DNA from: an uncultured beta proteobacterium
Lineage (GTDB): Bacteria; Pseudomonadota; Gammaproteobacteria; Burkholderiales; Burkholderiaceae_C
Direction: 5' to 3'
Assembly (NCBI GenBank): GCA_903886275.1
Contig: CAISLN010000132.1
Location: 1 to 36,612 of the forward strand
Length of the DNA: 36,612 bases
In this document: in pieces, positions 8,194 through 16,435 of the stretch
Position numbering within the stretch: position 1 is the stretch's first letter
Layout: each line of letters begins with the position of its first letter
Notes under the pieces: generated by a model
Databases searched by the model: none
What the model was told of the DNA's origin: nothing
What the model saw: the letters and a program-made list of their open reading frames with translations, nothing else
Position numbers and translations under genes: made by a program

Positions 8194-9571
8194 TGTTGGC
8201 CGAGAGGCCGCCGGTGGTGGAGTTGTTCAGGGCAAAGGCGCCGCCCATGCGCTGAATGGTTTTTTCCACAATGGCCAGGCCCAGGCCTGCGCCATTGGCT
8301 TCGGTTCGGGCCGCCTCGCCGCGAAAAAAAGGCTTGGTCAGGTTGGCCAGTTGGTCGATGGCCACGCCCGTTCCGTGGTCGCGCACCTTGATAAAAACCC
8401 ATTTCTCGCGGGCCACGGCGGACACCTCGATGCGCACGATTCCGTCTGTCGAGCGGCCGTATTTGCGCGCATTTTCCAGCAGGTTGGAGAGCACGCGCCC
8501 CAGCTCCACCGGGTCGGCCAGCACCTGCACCCTGTCCTCGATGTGCTGCCTGAGCTGGGAGTCCGGCATATCCCGAAACGGGCGCGTGCAGGTATCCACC
8601 ATCTCCTGCAGCAAGATGGGTATCAGTGCCCCACGGTCGGGACGGGCATAGTCCAGAAACTTGTCGATGATGGCGTCGAGCTGCGCCACATCGGCCGCCA
8701 TATGGGCCAGCGCCTGCGGGTCTGACACGCTCATCTCGGCCTCTAGGCGCAGCCTTGCCAGGGGCGTGCGCAGGTCGTGCGAAATACCGGCCAGCATCAG
8801 GGCGCGGTCCTGGTCGAGCTTGGCGAGTTGCTGCGCCATGCGGTTAAAGCCGATGTTGACATCGCGGATCTCGCTGGTGTGCACCGTCTCATCGAGCCGG
8901 CTGGCCATGAAGTTGCCTTCGCGCACCCGGCTGGCCGCAAAGGAAAGGGCCTTGAGCGGGCGGTTGACCAGACGCGCAATCAGTGCCGCTCCGGTCAGCG
9001 ACAGGCCTGCCGCCACGATCAGCCAGATGATCCAGGTGGTGCCAGCGCCCGAGCTGAAGCGCTCCAGGTCGGTGCGAAACCAGTAGGGGTCGCCGTCCAT
9101 CTCGAAACTGATCCACAGTCCCAGGCTGTTGTTCACCTGCTTGGCCACCACGGTCGCAGCGCCCAGGCGCTTGCGCAACTCCTGCGCCATGCCCTGCATC
9201 AGCGCGTCGCCGTCCTCTGCAACAAAGCGGTCGCTGCTTTCGCGCGGAATAATGCGCAAGCCTTCTTCCTGTGCCATGGTCTTGAGCAGCGACATGCGGG
9301 CAATGGCGTCGGCATTGATCAGGGCGGCACGGCTGAGGTTGACCTGCGATGCAATTTGGCGCGCCGTTTGCACCGCACGCGGCTCGAACTCGAAAGCGCG
9401 CAGTGCCTGCAGCCAGGCCAGTATGCTGCCCAGCAGCAACAGCGCCAGCATAAAGAAGGTGCGCCAAAACAGATTCAGTTCGCGCCAGGCCAGGCGCCTT
9501 TTCGCTTGCTGCGCGTCTTCGTCGGCGGGTTCGCCCGTGTCCTCAAAGTCCGTCAGCAGGGTTTGGTTCAC
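8171..9571 (-). CDS. risS: Sensor histidine kinase, EnvZ/RisS-like
   Basis: A 466-residue inner-membrane sensor kinase partnered with the response regulator just upstream. It starts at a GTG that overlaps the regulator's stop by four bases (GTGA), implying coupled translation. Predicted membrane segments are at residues 35-58 and 179-199, enclosing a periplasmic domain of about 120 residues. HAMP follows (about 200-253), then HisKA with the phospho-acceptor H265 in GISHDLRTPLARLRLE, then the ATPase domain with N-box N367 (LLENARKYGRS), G1 DHGTGVA near 398-404 and G2 GAGLGLAIV near 427-435. The H-box and layout are EnvZ-like; in Burkholderiales this position next to ispF is usually risA/risS. 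The stimulus is unknown. Symbol assigned by similarity and context. Confidence 0.88.
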   Translation of the reverse strand: MNQTLLTDFEDTGEPADEDAQQAKRRLAWRELNLFWRTFFMLALLLLGSILAWLQALRAFEFEPRAVQTARQIASQVNLSRAALINADAIARMSLLKTMAQEEGLRIIPRESSDRFVAEDGDALMQGMAQELRKRLGAATVVAKQVNNSLGLWISFEMDGDPYWFRTDLERFSSGAGTTWIIWLIVAAGLSLTGAALIARLVNRPLKALSFAASRVREGNFMASRLDETVHTSEIRDVNIGFNRMAQQLAKLDQDRALMLAGISHDLRTPLARLRLEAEMSVSDPQALAHMAADVAQLDAIIDKFLDYARPDRGALIPILLQEMVDTCTRPFRDMPDSQLRQHIEDRVQVLADPVELGRVLSNLLENARKYGRSTDGIVRIEVSAVAREKWVFIKVRDHGTGVAIDQLANLTKPFFRGEAARTEANGAGLGLAIVEKTIQRMGGAFALNNSTTGGLSANIKLQRSP

Positions 9572-10299
9572 ACGATGTCTTCTGGCACAAAGACATAGCC
9601 CACGCCCCACACGGTTTGAATCATGCGCGGGGTGGAGGGGTCGGTCTCAATGAGCTTGCGCAGGCGTGAAATTTGCACATCCAAGCTGCGGTCAAAGGGT
9701 TCGAACTCGCGCCCGCGCGAGAGTTGCGCCAGTTTCTCGCGCGACAGCGGCGTGCGCGGATGGCGCACCAAGGCCTTGAGCATGGCGAATTCGCCGGTGG
9801 TCAGCGTCAATTCTTCGCCGCTCCTGTGCAGGGTGCGCGCGCCCAGGTCAAAGCTAAAGCAGCCAAAGCGCACCACCTCCTGATCGCTAGAGGGCGCACC
9901 CGGCGCCTCGGGCACCGGGCGGCGGCGCAGCACGGCATGGATGCGGGCCAGCAGTTCGCGCGGGTTAAAGGGCTTGGACAGGTAGTCATCCGCACCCACC
10001 TCCAGGCCCACGATGCGGTCCACATCCTCGCCCTTGGCGGTCAGCATGATCACCGGCGTCAGGTCCTTGGCGGCACGCAGGCGCCGGCAAATGGACAGGC
10101 CGTCTTCGCCCGGCATCATCAGGTCCAGCACGATCAGGTCGGCGGTCTCGCGCATCATCACGCGGTTGAGAGACCGGCCGTCCTCGGCCAGCAACACATC
10201 AAAACCTTCCTGTGTCAGATAGCGTTTGAGCAGATCGCGGATGCGGGCGTCATCGTCCACCACCAAAATTTTGTCGGGTCGGTCAGGCGTTTGGGTCAT
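9568..10299 (-). CDS. risA: OmpR-family response regulator, RisA-like
   Basis: A 243-residue DNA-binding response regulator. The receiver domain has the acidic pocket D15-D17, phospho-acceptor D59 (VLDLMMPGEDG), T87 and K109 (LSKPFNPREL). After a proline-rich linker the C-terminal winged helix shows LTTGEFAMLKALVRHPRTPLSREKLAQLSRG and ends with SLDVQISRLRKLIETDPSTPRMIQTVWGVGYVFVPED, the OmpR recognition and wing region. It is encoded first in the risA-risS operon and is divergent from a small secreted-protein gene. A 9-bp inverted pair containing GTTAC, resembling OmpR half-sites, lies in the upstream region and suggests self-regulation (inference). RisA/OmpR proteins commonly control envelope, motility and osmotic genes. 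Confidence 0.93.
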   Translation of the reverse strand: MTQTPDRPDKILVVDDDARIRDLLKRYLTQEGFDVLLAEDGRSLNRVMMRETADLIVLDLMMPGEDGLSICRRLRAAKDLTPVIMLTAKGEDVDRIVGLEVGADDYLSKPFNPRELLARIHAVLRRRPVPEAPGAPSSDQEVVRFGCFSFDLGARTLHRSGEELTLTTGEFAMLKALVRHPRTPLSREKLAQLSRGREFEPFDRSLDVQISRLRKLIETDPSTPRMIQTVWGVGYVFVPEDIV

Positions 10300-10311
10300 G
10301 GGGGCCTCAAA

Positions 10312-10389
10312 TTTGTAACAGCGCGAATTTTGCGCGGAGCAGGCGTCGTGAAGCGGCGCACTGGCACGATCTTGACACTATGTTACAAA
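10312..10389. promoter_or_regulatory. Candidate OmpR/RisA operator: 9-bp inverted pair TTTGTAACA ... TGTTACAAA
   Basis: TTTGTAACA at 10312-10320 and its exact reverse complement TGTTACAAA at 10381-10389 flank the intergenic region between the response regulator and the divergent secreted-protein gene. Each arm contains GTTAC/GTAAC, the core seen in OmpR-type half-sites. The left arm ends 12 bases upstream of the regulator's start codon. A TTGACA hexamer at 10372-10377 precedes the right arm, but no good -10 follows it at 16-18 bases. The repeat is seen directly; binding by RisA is inference. Confidence 0.45.
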
Positions 10390-10457
10390 AATCCGGCAAA
10401 AGTGCGCAAGCCTCTGCAGACAATGCAGTCTGCTCTTGAACCCCACTTGGACCCCCT

Positions 10458-10811
10458 ATGTTGTGCCGCTACTGTGTTCTGTTATCCGTTTTGGCCACTG
10501 TGCTGAATGTACAGGCGGGCGGATCGGCACAGTCGCGTTCTGGCTCCCGTTCAGACGCCCATTCGGAGCAACATACACAGGGGCAGACACGTGGCGATGC
10601 TCAGCGACAGACAGCGCCTGCGGATGGACGCGCTGCTCAGGAATCGGCAGCCCTGCTTGCCGAGCAGTTGCAAAAGCGCCGCGATGTGCTGCGCCAGGCA
10701 ACCCAGGTGCAGCTGCAAGAGAACCCAGGGCCCACACGCCAGTGGACTGCCCAAGAAAGAGCCGAGCTGCGCCAGCAACTGCAGCAGCAGCGGCTGGAAT
10801 TACTCAAATAG
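10458..10811 (+). CDS. Small secreted/periplasmic protein of unknown function
   Basis: A 117-residue product with a clear signal peptide (MLCRYCVLLSVLATVLNVQA, cleavage near residue 20). The mature part is hydrophilic and rich in Gln, Arg, Ser and Ala with no cysteine, and ends in a likely helix or coiled coil (about residues 68-116) carrying WTAQERAELRQQLQQQR. Similar small proteins with an ERAELRRQLR tail occur in Burkholderiales as uncharacterised conserved proteins; I know of no function. It is divergent from the response regulator and 28 bases upstream of a SIMPL-domain gene, so the two are probably co-transcribed and may answer to RisA. A rival frame overlaps it but lacks a signal peptide and starts inside it, so I prefer this one. 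Confidence 0.7.
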   Translation: MLCRYCVLLSVLATVLNVQAGGSAQSRSGSRSDAHSEQHTQGQTRGDAQRQTAPADGRAAQESAALLAEQLQKRRDVLRQATQVQLQENPGPTRQWTAQERAELRQQLQQQRLELLK

Positions 10812-10839
10812 CAACAACAACCCTCCCAAAAACCACCCC

Positions 10840-11556
10840 ATGAAAAATCTGAATTCTTTTGGCAACTTCTTCTTGTCTATCGCCATGATTAGCGCAGCCG
10901 CATCGGTAGGCGCACAGACCGCAGCGGAGCCGCACAACGTGGTGCAACTCTCTGCCACTGGCAGCGTAGAGGCGCAGCAGGACTGGCTCACGCTCACACT
11001 CTCCACCACCAAAGAGGGCAGCGAGCCCGCTGCCGTGCAGAGCCAGTTGCGCCAGGCCTTGGAGGGGGCCATGGCTGCGGTAAAGAAGACCGCTGAGCCT
11101 GGCAGCATGGAGGTGCACAGCGGCGCCTTCAACCTGCAGCCCCGCTACGCCAAGGACGGCAAGATCAGTGGCTGGGTGGGCAGTACCGAGCTGGTGTTGG
11201 AGGGTTCTGACTTTGTACGCATCGGCACGGCCGCCAACCGGGCCCAGCCCCTGGCCATCAGCGCCATGGCCTTTAGCCTCAACCGCCAGACCACGGCCCG
11301 GTTGGAGTCCCAGGCGCAGGCCCTGGCCATCGGCAGCTTCAAGGCCAAGGCTGCAGAGATCGCACGCGGCTTTGGCTTTGCCGACTATGCGCTGCGTGAG
11401 GTGACGGTGAGCCAGGCCGACCAGCCGGGCGCTCCGGTGCCTCGCTTCATGCCCATGGCCTCCAAGATGGCAATGGCAGACGCTGCGCCCATGCCCATGG
11501 AGAGCGCAAAGTCTTGGGTAGTGGTGACGGTGTCCGGGGCGGTGCAACTCAAGTAG
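10840..11556 (+). CDS. SIMPL-domain (DUF541) periplasmic protein
   Basis: A 238-residue protein with a signal peptide (hydrophobic core residues 9-24, VGAQ cleavage near 25), so periplasmic or secreted. The mature part has the SIMPL/DUF541 pattern: NVVQLSATGSVEAQQDWLTLTLSTTKEGSEPAAVQSQLRQALEGAM, then a Tyr-containing strand region, VLEGSDFVRIGTAANRAQPLAISAMAFSLNR, and a conserved KAAEIARGFGFADYALREVTV. Its C-terminus is methionine-rich (PRFMPMASKMAMADAAPMPM), which might bind metal or resist oxidation, but this is speculation. Family members include YggE-like stress-protection and BP26-like antigens; the biochemical role is unsettled. The ATG at 10840 is chosen because the signal peptide begins there. 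The leader before it is almost purine-poor (A/C-rich) with no Shine-Dalgarno. Confidence 0.82.
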   Translation: MKNLNSFGNFFLSIAMISAAASVGAQTAAEPHNVVQLSATGSVEAQQDWLTLTLSTTKEGSEPAAVQSQLRQALEGAMAAVKKTAEPGSMEVHSGAFNLQPRYAKDGKISGWVGSTELVLEGSDFVRIGTAANRAQPLAISAMAFSLNRQTTARLESQAQALAIGSFKAKAAEIARGFGFADYALREVTVSQADQPGAPVPRFMPMASKMAMADAAPMPMESAKSWVVVTVSGAVQLK

Positions 11557-11563
11557 CATGGGG

Positions 11564-11611
11564 GCATGGACGATTCCATGCGTTTCCAAATAGCCACGCG
11601 CCAGCGGCGTG
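11564..11611. terminator. Two hairpins between convergent genes; weak bidirectional terminator candidate
   Basis: The convergent gap between the SIMPL gene and the dehydrogenase holds GCATGGA-CGAT-TCCATGC (11564-11581, perfect 7-bp stem) and CACGC/GCGTG (11595-11611, 7-base loop). Neither has a proper T-tract: only GTTTCC and GTTTC follow on the plus strand. They may slow polymerase from either side, but a classical intrinsic terminator is not established. Confidence 0.3.
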
Positions 11612-11616
11612 TTTCA

Positions 11617-12387
11617 CTATTGGGCGACCCAACCGCCGTCCATATTCCAGGCCACACCGCGGATGTTGTTGCCTGCAGCCGAGCAGAAGAACACGGCCAG
11701 CGCACCCAACTCCTCGGTGGTGGTGAACTGCTTGGAGGGTTCTTTTTCGCCCAACAACTGGCCCTTGGCTTCGTCATTGCTGATGTTCTGCGCAGCCGCC
11801 TTGGCATCGACTTGTTTTTGCACCAGCGGGGTCAGCACCCAGCCCGGGCAGATGGCGTTGCAGGTCACACCGCTGGTAGCGTTTTCCAGCGCGGTGACCT
11901 TGGTCAGGCCAACCACGCCGTGCTTGGCCGCCACATAGGCCGACTTCTCTGCCGAACCCACCAGCCCGTGCACCGAGGCCACGTTGATGATGCGGCCCCA
12001 GTTTTTGGCCAGCATGCCCGGCAGCGCCACGCGGGTGGCGTGGAAGGCGCTGGACAGGTTGATGGCGATGATGGCGTCCCAGCGCTCGGTGGGGAAATTT
12101 TCGATGCGCGCCACATGCTGGATGCCCGCGTTGTTGACCAAAATGTCCACGCCGCCAAAGGTCTTTGAAGCGAAGGCGATCATGTCCTCGATGTCGGCGG
12201 GTTTGCTCATGTCGGCGCCGTGGTAGGCCACCTGCACGCCCAAAGCGGCAATCTCGGCCTTGGGGTCTTCGGCATCGCCAAAGCCGTTGAGCACGATGTT
12301 TGCACCTTGTGCAGCCAAGGCTTTGGCGATGCCAAGGCCAATGCCGCTGGTGGAGCCAGTGATGAGCGCAGTTTTACCTGTCAACAT
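11617..12387 (-). CDS. bdhA: D-3-hydroxybutyrate dehydrogenase (short-chain dehydrogenase/reductase)
   Basis: A 256-residue NAD-dependent enzyme that interconverts 3-hydroxybutyrate and acetoacetate, used when stored poly-hydroxybutyrate is degraded. The Rossmann cofactor motif is TGSTSGIG (residues 10-17) with NNAG at 85-88. The catalytic residues are S138 (NVASVHG), Y151 and K155 (YVAAK). The blocks GIQHVARIENFPTERWDAIIAINLSSAFH and CNAICPGWVLTPLVQKQVDAKA are specific to 3-hydroxybutyrate dehydrogenases and separate it from FabG-type reductases. AAGGA lies seven to eight bases before the ATG. It is divergent from the alpha/beta hydrolase across a 70-base gap. Confidence 0.95.
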   Translation of the reverse strand: MLTGKTALITGSTSGIGLGIAKALAAQGANIVLNGFGDAEDPKAEIAALGVQVAYHGADMSKPADIEDMIAFASKTFGGVDILVNNAGIQHVARIENFPTERWDAIIAINLSSAFHATRVALPGMLAKNWGRIINVASVHGLVGSAEKSAYVAAKHGVVGLTKVTALENATSGVTCNAICPGWVLTPLVQKQVDAKAAAQNISNDEAKGQLLGEKEPSKQFTTTEELGALAVFFCSAAGNNIRGVAWNMDGGWVAQ

Positions 12388-12457
12388 GGGGGATTCCTTT
12401 GGTAATGGGGTAGAGGTATGAATTAGGATAAGCCATTATCAAACACCGAGCTTTTGC

Positions 12458-13345
12458 ATGGCTGACCCGACGCTGAACTTCGTTTCCTGCCCCGATGCGG
12501 GCAATGGCCACCGCATGGCCTACTGGCAATGGGGTGATGCCCAGGCCACGCACACCGTGGTCTGCGCCCATGGCCTCACGCGCCAAGGGCGCGACTTTGA
12601 TGTGCTGGCAAAGGCCCTGGTGGCGCGCGCGCCCGGCCCCATTCGCGTGGTCTGTCCGGACGTGGCGGGCCGGGGCCAGAGCGACTGGCTGGCCGATCCG
12701 CAGGCTTACGCCGTACCCCACTACGCGGCAGACATGCTGGCCCTGCTGGCGCAGCTCAAGCCGCAGACGCTCGATTGGGTGGGAACCAGTTTGGGCGGCC
12801 TGATCGGGCTGGTGGTGTGCGCCCATGCGCATGCCGTGGGTGCGAAGGTGCGCCGCCTGGTGCTCAACGATGTGGGGCCGGTGCTGGAGTGGCAGTCCCT
12901 GCTGCGCATAGGCGCCTATCTGGGCAAGAACATGCATTTCGATTCGCTGCAACAAGCCGCCGACGCACTGCGCCTGATTGCGCTGACCTTTGGGCCGCAC
13001 ACTGCGGAGCAATGGTTGGAGCTGACACGCCACATGCTCAAGCCCCATGCGCAGGGAGGCCTGCGCCTGCATTACGACCCGGCCATTGCCCTGCCTTTTC
13101 AGTGCATTACCGAGGAAGCCAGTCTGCAGGGCGAGGCCGCGTTGTGGGCGCTCTATGACGCGATCACGGCGCAGACGCTGCTAGTGCGTGGCGCCGAGTC
13201 CGATCTGCTTTCTTCAGAGACAGCCGGCCTGATGACGCAGCGTGGACCGCGTGCCCGCCTGGTGGAGTTTGCCGGCGTGGGCCATGCCCCTACCTTTGTG
13301 GCCAATGACCAGACGGACCTTGTGGCCTCTTTTTTGCTTGGATGA
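12458..13345 (+). CDS. Alpha/beta hydrolase-fold protein
   Basis: A 295-residue soluble hydrolase. The fold is shown by VVCAHGLTRQGRDFD (oxyanion HG, residues 38-39), the nucleophile elbow GTSLGG with S111, a likely acid D249 (LVRGAESDLL) and H276 (AGVGHAPTF). The CPDVAGRGQSDWL stretch near 66-78 is typical of the epoxide hydrolase/haloperoxidase-like esterase group. No signal peptide is seen. The natural substrate cannot be inferred. It is divergent from the 3-hydroxybutyrate dehydrogenase, so a role in hydroxy-ester or polyester monomer metabolism is possible, but the sequence gives no direct support and it lacks known depolymerase features. It ends 27 bases before relA. Confidence 0.85.
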   Translation: MADPTLNFVSCPDAGNGHRMAYWQWGDAQATHTVVCAHGLTRQGRDFDVLAKALVARAPGPIRVVCPDVAGRGQSDWLADPQAYAVPHYAADMLALLAQLKPQTLDWVGTSLGGLIGLVVCAHAHAVGAKVRRLVLNDVGPVLEWQSLLRIGAYLGKNMHFDSLQQAADALRLIALTFGPHTAEQWLELTRHMLKPHAQGGLRLHYDPAIALPFQCITEEASLQGEAALWALYDAITAQTLLVRGAESDLLSSETAGLMTQRGPRARLVEFAGVGHAPTFVANDQTDLVASFLLG

Positions 13346-13372
13346 TGGGGTTCCACAGCTGCACTGCCTCCC

Positions 13373-15619
13373 ATGAAAAGTAACTCTGCCGAACCGCTCG
13401 GTCAGGCGAGCGCGCCGGTGATTGCCATGACCGCGCAGGGCCTGCCCGAGCAGGCTGGTGCGCTGTTGCGCGCACGCGCCTTTGCCGAACCGCTGCTCAC
13501 CAGCGAAACCCTGGACACCGGCGAAAACATCCTGGCCCATGCCGATGCGGTGGCCGGAATTTTGCATCGCATTGGTGGCTCAGAGGCCATGCAGGCGGCC
13601 TGTTACCTGGTCTACGCCTGCGAGCATCTGAACAAGCCACAGGAGGTGATCACCAAGGCCTTTGGCGAGAACTTTGCCCAACTGGCCATGGAGACCAACA
13701 AGCTGGTGCGGGTGCAGCGCATGGCCCGCGTGGCACAAAATTCGGCCTTGCATGCGGGCAGCAACGCGCCCATGGCCCAGACCGCTGCGGCGCAAACCGA
13801 GAGCGTGCGCAAGATGCTGCTGGCGTTTTCGCGCGACCTGCGCGTGGTCATGCTGCGCCTGACCTCGCGCCTGCAGACGCTGCGTTATTTTGCGGCCAGC
13901 AAATTGCCGGTGCCCGTTGGTCTGGCCAAGGAGTCGCTGCAGGTATTTGCGCCACTGGCCAACCGCCTGGGCATCTGGGAAATCAAGTGGGAGCTCGAAG
14001 ACCTGTCGTTTCGCTTTTTGGAGCCCGACACCTACCGCCAGATTGCCCGGCTGCTCGATGAGAAGCGCACCGGGCGCGAGGCCTCCATGGAGGCGCTGCG
14101 TCTGCAACTGGCCAGCGATCTGGCTGGCGAGGGCATTGTGGCCATGGTGCAGGGCAGGCCCAAACATATTTACAGCATTGTCAAAAAAATGCGCGGTAAG
14201 TCGCTCGGCTTTGAGCAGGTGTTTGATGTGCGCGCCCTGCGCATCGTGGTGGCCACGGTGCCCGATTGCTACGCCGCTCTGGCCTGGGTGCACAGCCACT
14301 TTGCGCCCATCAGCGACGAGTTTGACGACTACATCGCCCGCCCGAAGTCCAACGGTTACCAGTCGCTGCACACGGTGGTGCGCGACCAGACCGGCAAGCC
14401 GATCGAGGTGCAACTGCGCACCCAGGCCATGCACGACCATGCCGAGCTCGGTGTGGCGGCGCACTGGGCCTACAAGGAGGCGGGCACCAAGGGTTATGGC
14501 GGTGTGTCTGCCAGCAGCGAATACGACGCCAAAATTGCGGTGCTGCGCCAGTTGCTGGCCTGGGAGCGCGACCTGGCGGGGGTACCTGAAGGACAGGACG
14601 CTGCGGCGCAAGACACCGCAGTGCTGGACGACCGCATCTATGTGCTGACGCCCGAGGCAGCGGTGGTGGAGTTGCCCCGGGGCGCGACCGCCGTTGACTT
14701 TGCCTACAGCGTGCACACCAGCCTGGGCCACCGCTGCCGTGGCGCCAAAATCGACGGCCACATGGTGCCGCTCAACACCCCTTTGAAAAACGGCCAGACC
14801 GTGGAGGTCAGCACCGCCAAGGAGGGCGGCCCCTCGCGAGACTGGCTCAACCCCGAGCTGGGCTTTTTGTCCAGCCACCGCGCTCGCTCCAAGGTACGCG
14901 CCTGGTTCAATGCCCAGGCCATGGGCGAGACCGTTTCCAAGGGTCGCGAGGCGGTCGAAAAACTGCTGCAGCGCGAGGGCAAGACCGCCATCAAGCTCGA
15001 CGACCTGGCTGCGCAACTGGGCTTTAACTCGGCCGACGATTTGTTTGAGGTGGTGGGCAAGGACGAGCTCTCGCTGCGCGCGATCGAAACGGTGTTGCGC
15101 CCGCCCGAGCCGCCGCCCGACCCCGACGAGGTGCCGCATCTCAAGAAGCCCCGTGCGGCCGGTAACGGCGGCAAGGGCGGGGTGCTGGTGGTGGGTGTGG
15201 ATTCCTTGATGACGCAGTTGGCCAACTGCTGCAAGCCGGCGCCGCCCGACCTGATCACCGGCTTTGTCACGCGGGGAAAAGGCGTGGCCGTGCACCGCTC
15301 GGACTGCTCCAATTTGCGCAACATGATCCAGCGCAGCGGTGACCGCTGCATCGATGTGGCGTGGGGCAGCGCGCCGGCCAAGGACAGCGTCTACCCGGTG
15401 GACGTGGCCATCGAGGCGCACGACCGCCAGGGACTGTTGCGCGATATCTCCGAGGTCTTCACCAAGGAAAAGATGAATGTCATAGGCGTGCAAACCCAGT
15501 CCATCAAGGGCACGGCCTGGATGACCTTCACGGTGGAGGTGTCCGAGTCCGGGCGCCTGGCAAAGGTGCTGGGCATTGTGGCTGAGTTGGCCGGTGTGCG
15601 ATCGGCCAGGCGGCGCTGA
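13373..15619 (+). CDS. relA: RelA-type (p)ppGpp synthetase
   Basis: A 748-residue ribosome-associated stringent-response enzyme that makes (p)ppGpp from ATP and GTP/GDP. The N-terminal hydrolase-like domain (about 25-200) lacks the HD and ED motifs that SpoT/Rel need, so it should not hydrolyse (p)ppGpp. The synthetase domain spans about 255-370, with GRPKHIYSIVKKM (261-273), FDVRALRIVV and EFDDYIARPKSNGYQSLHT; the EFDD at 316-319 matches the acidic ExDD signature of monofunctional RelA. TGS follows (about 421-480), then the helical/zinc-finger-like region with NCCKPAPPD, and a C-terminal ACT domain (about 675-748). A separate SpoT is expected elsewhere. No strong Shine-Dalgarno precedes the ATG. 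It converges on upp. Confidence 0.95.
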   Translation: MKSNSAEPLGQASAPVIAMTAQGLPEQAGALLRARAFAEPLLTSETLDTGENILAHADAVAGILHRIGGSEAMQAACYLVYACEHLNKPQEVITKAFGENFAQLAMETNKLVRVQRMARVAQNSALHAGSNAPMAQTAAAQTESVRKMLLAFSRDLRVVMLRLTSRLQTLRYFAASKLPVPVGLAKESLQVFAPLANRLGIWEIKWELEDLSFRFLEPDTYRQIARLLDEKRTGREASMEALRLQLASDLAGEGIVAMVQGRPKHIYSIVKKMRGKSLGFEQVFDVRALRIVVATVPDCYAALAWVHSHFAPISDEFDDYIARPKSNGYQSLHTVVRDQTGKPIEVQLRTQAMHDHAELGVAAHWAYKEAGTKGYGGVSASSEYDAKIAVLRQLLAWERDLAGVPEGQDAAAQDTAVLDDRIYVLTPEAAVVELPRGATAVDFAYSVHTSLGHRCRGAKIDGHMVPLNTPLKNGQTVEVSTAKEGGPSRDWLNPELGFLSSHRARSKVRAWFNAQAMGETVSKGREAVEKLLQREGKTAIKLDDLAAQLGFNSADDLFEVVGKDELSLRAIETVLRPPEPPPDPDEVPHLKKPRAAGNGGKGGVLVVGVDSLMTQLANCCKPAPPDLITGFVTRGKGVAVHRSDCSNLRNMIQRSGDRCIDVAWGSAPAKDSVYPVDVAIEAHDRQGLLRDISEVFTKEKMNVIGVQTQSIKGTAWMTFTVEVSESGRLAKVLGIVAELAGVRSARRR

Positions 15620-15719
15620 AACAGCCTTACCCAGTGACCCACAAGGCCCGCACTAGACCCCACAAAACCCAAGACAAGGTGCGCTACCTACAAAGCCTCG
15701 CAGCCTGCCCAAAAAGTAC

Positions 15720-16373
<654 letters not shown>

Positions 16374-16435
16374 GGGCTTCTTTCTTTGTTCGAGTAGGGA
16401 TTGTGCATTGCGTGGGAGCGGTGGCCAGTGTCGGT

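Noticed and set aside
10507..10839. N-terminal extension of the SIMPL protein frame
   Set aside because: It overlaps the secreted small-protein gene in another frame, and the signal peptide begins at the ATG at 10840.
13580..15493. Long minus-strand open frame (637 codons) opposite relA
   Set aside because: Antisense shadow of relA with biased His/Gln/Gly/Val composition and no recognisable domain.
15620..15719. Terminator or small RNA between convergent relA and upp
   Set aside because: The gap is C/A-rich with no stable stem and no T-tract on either strand.
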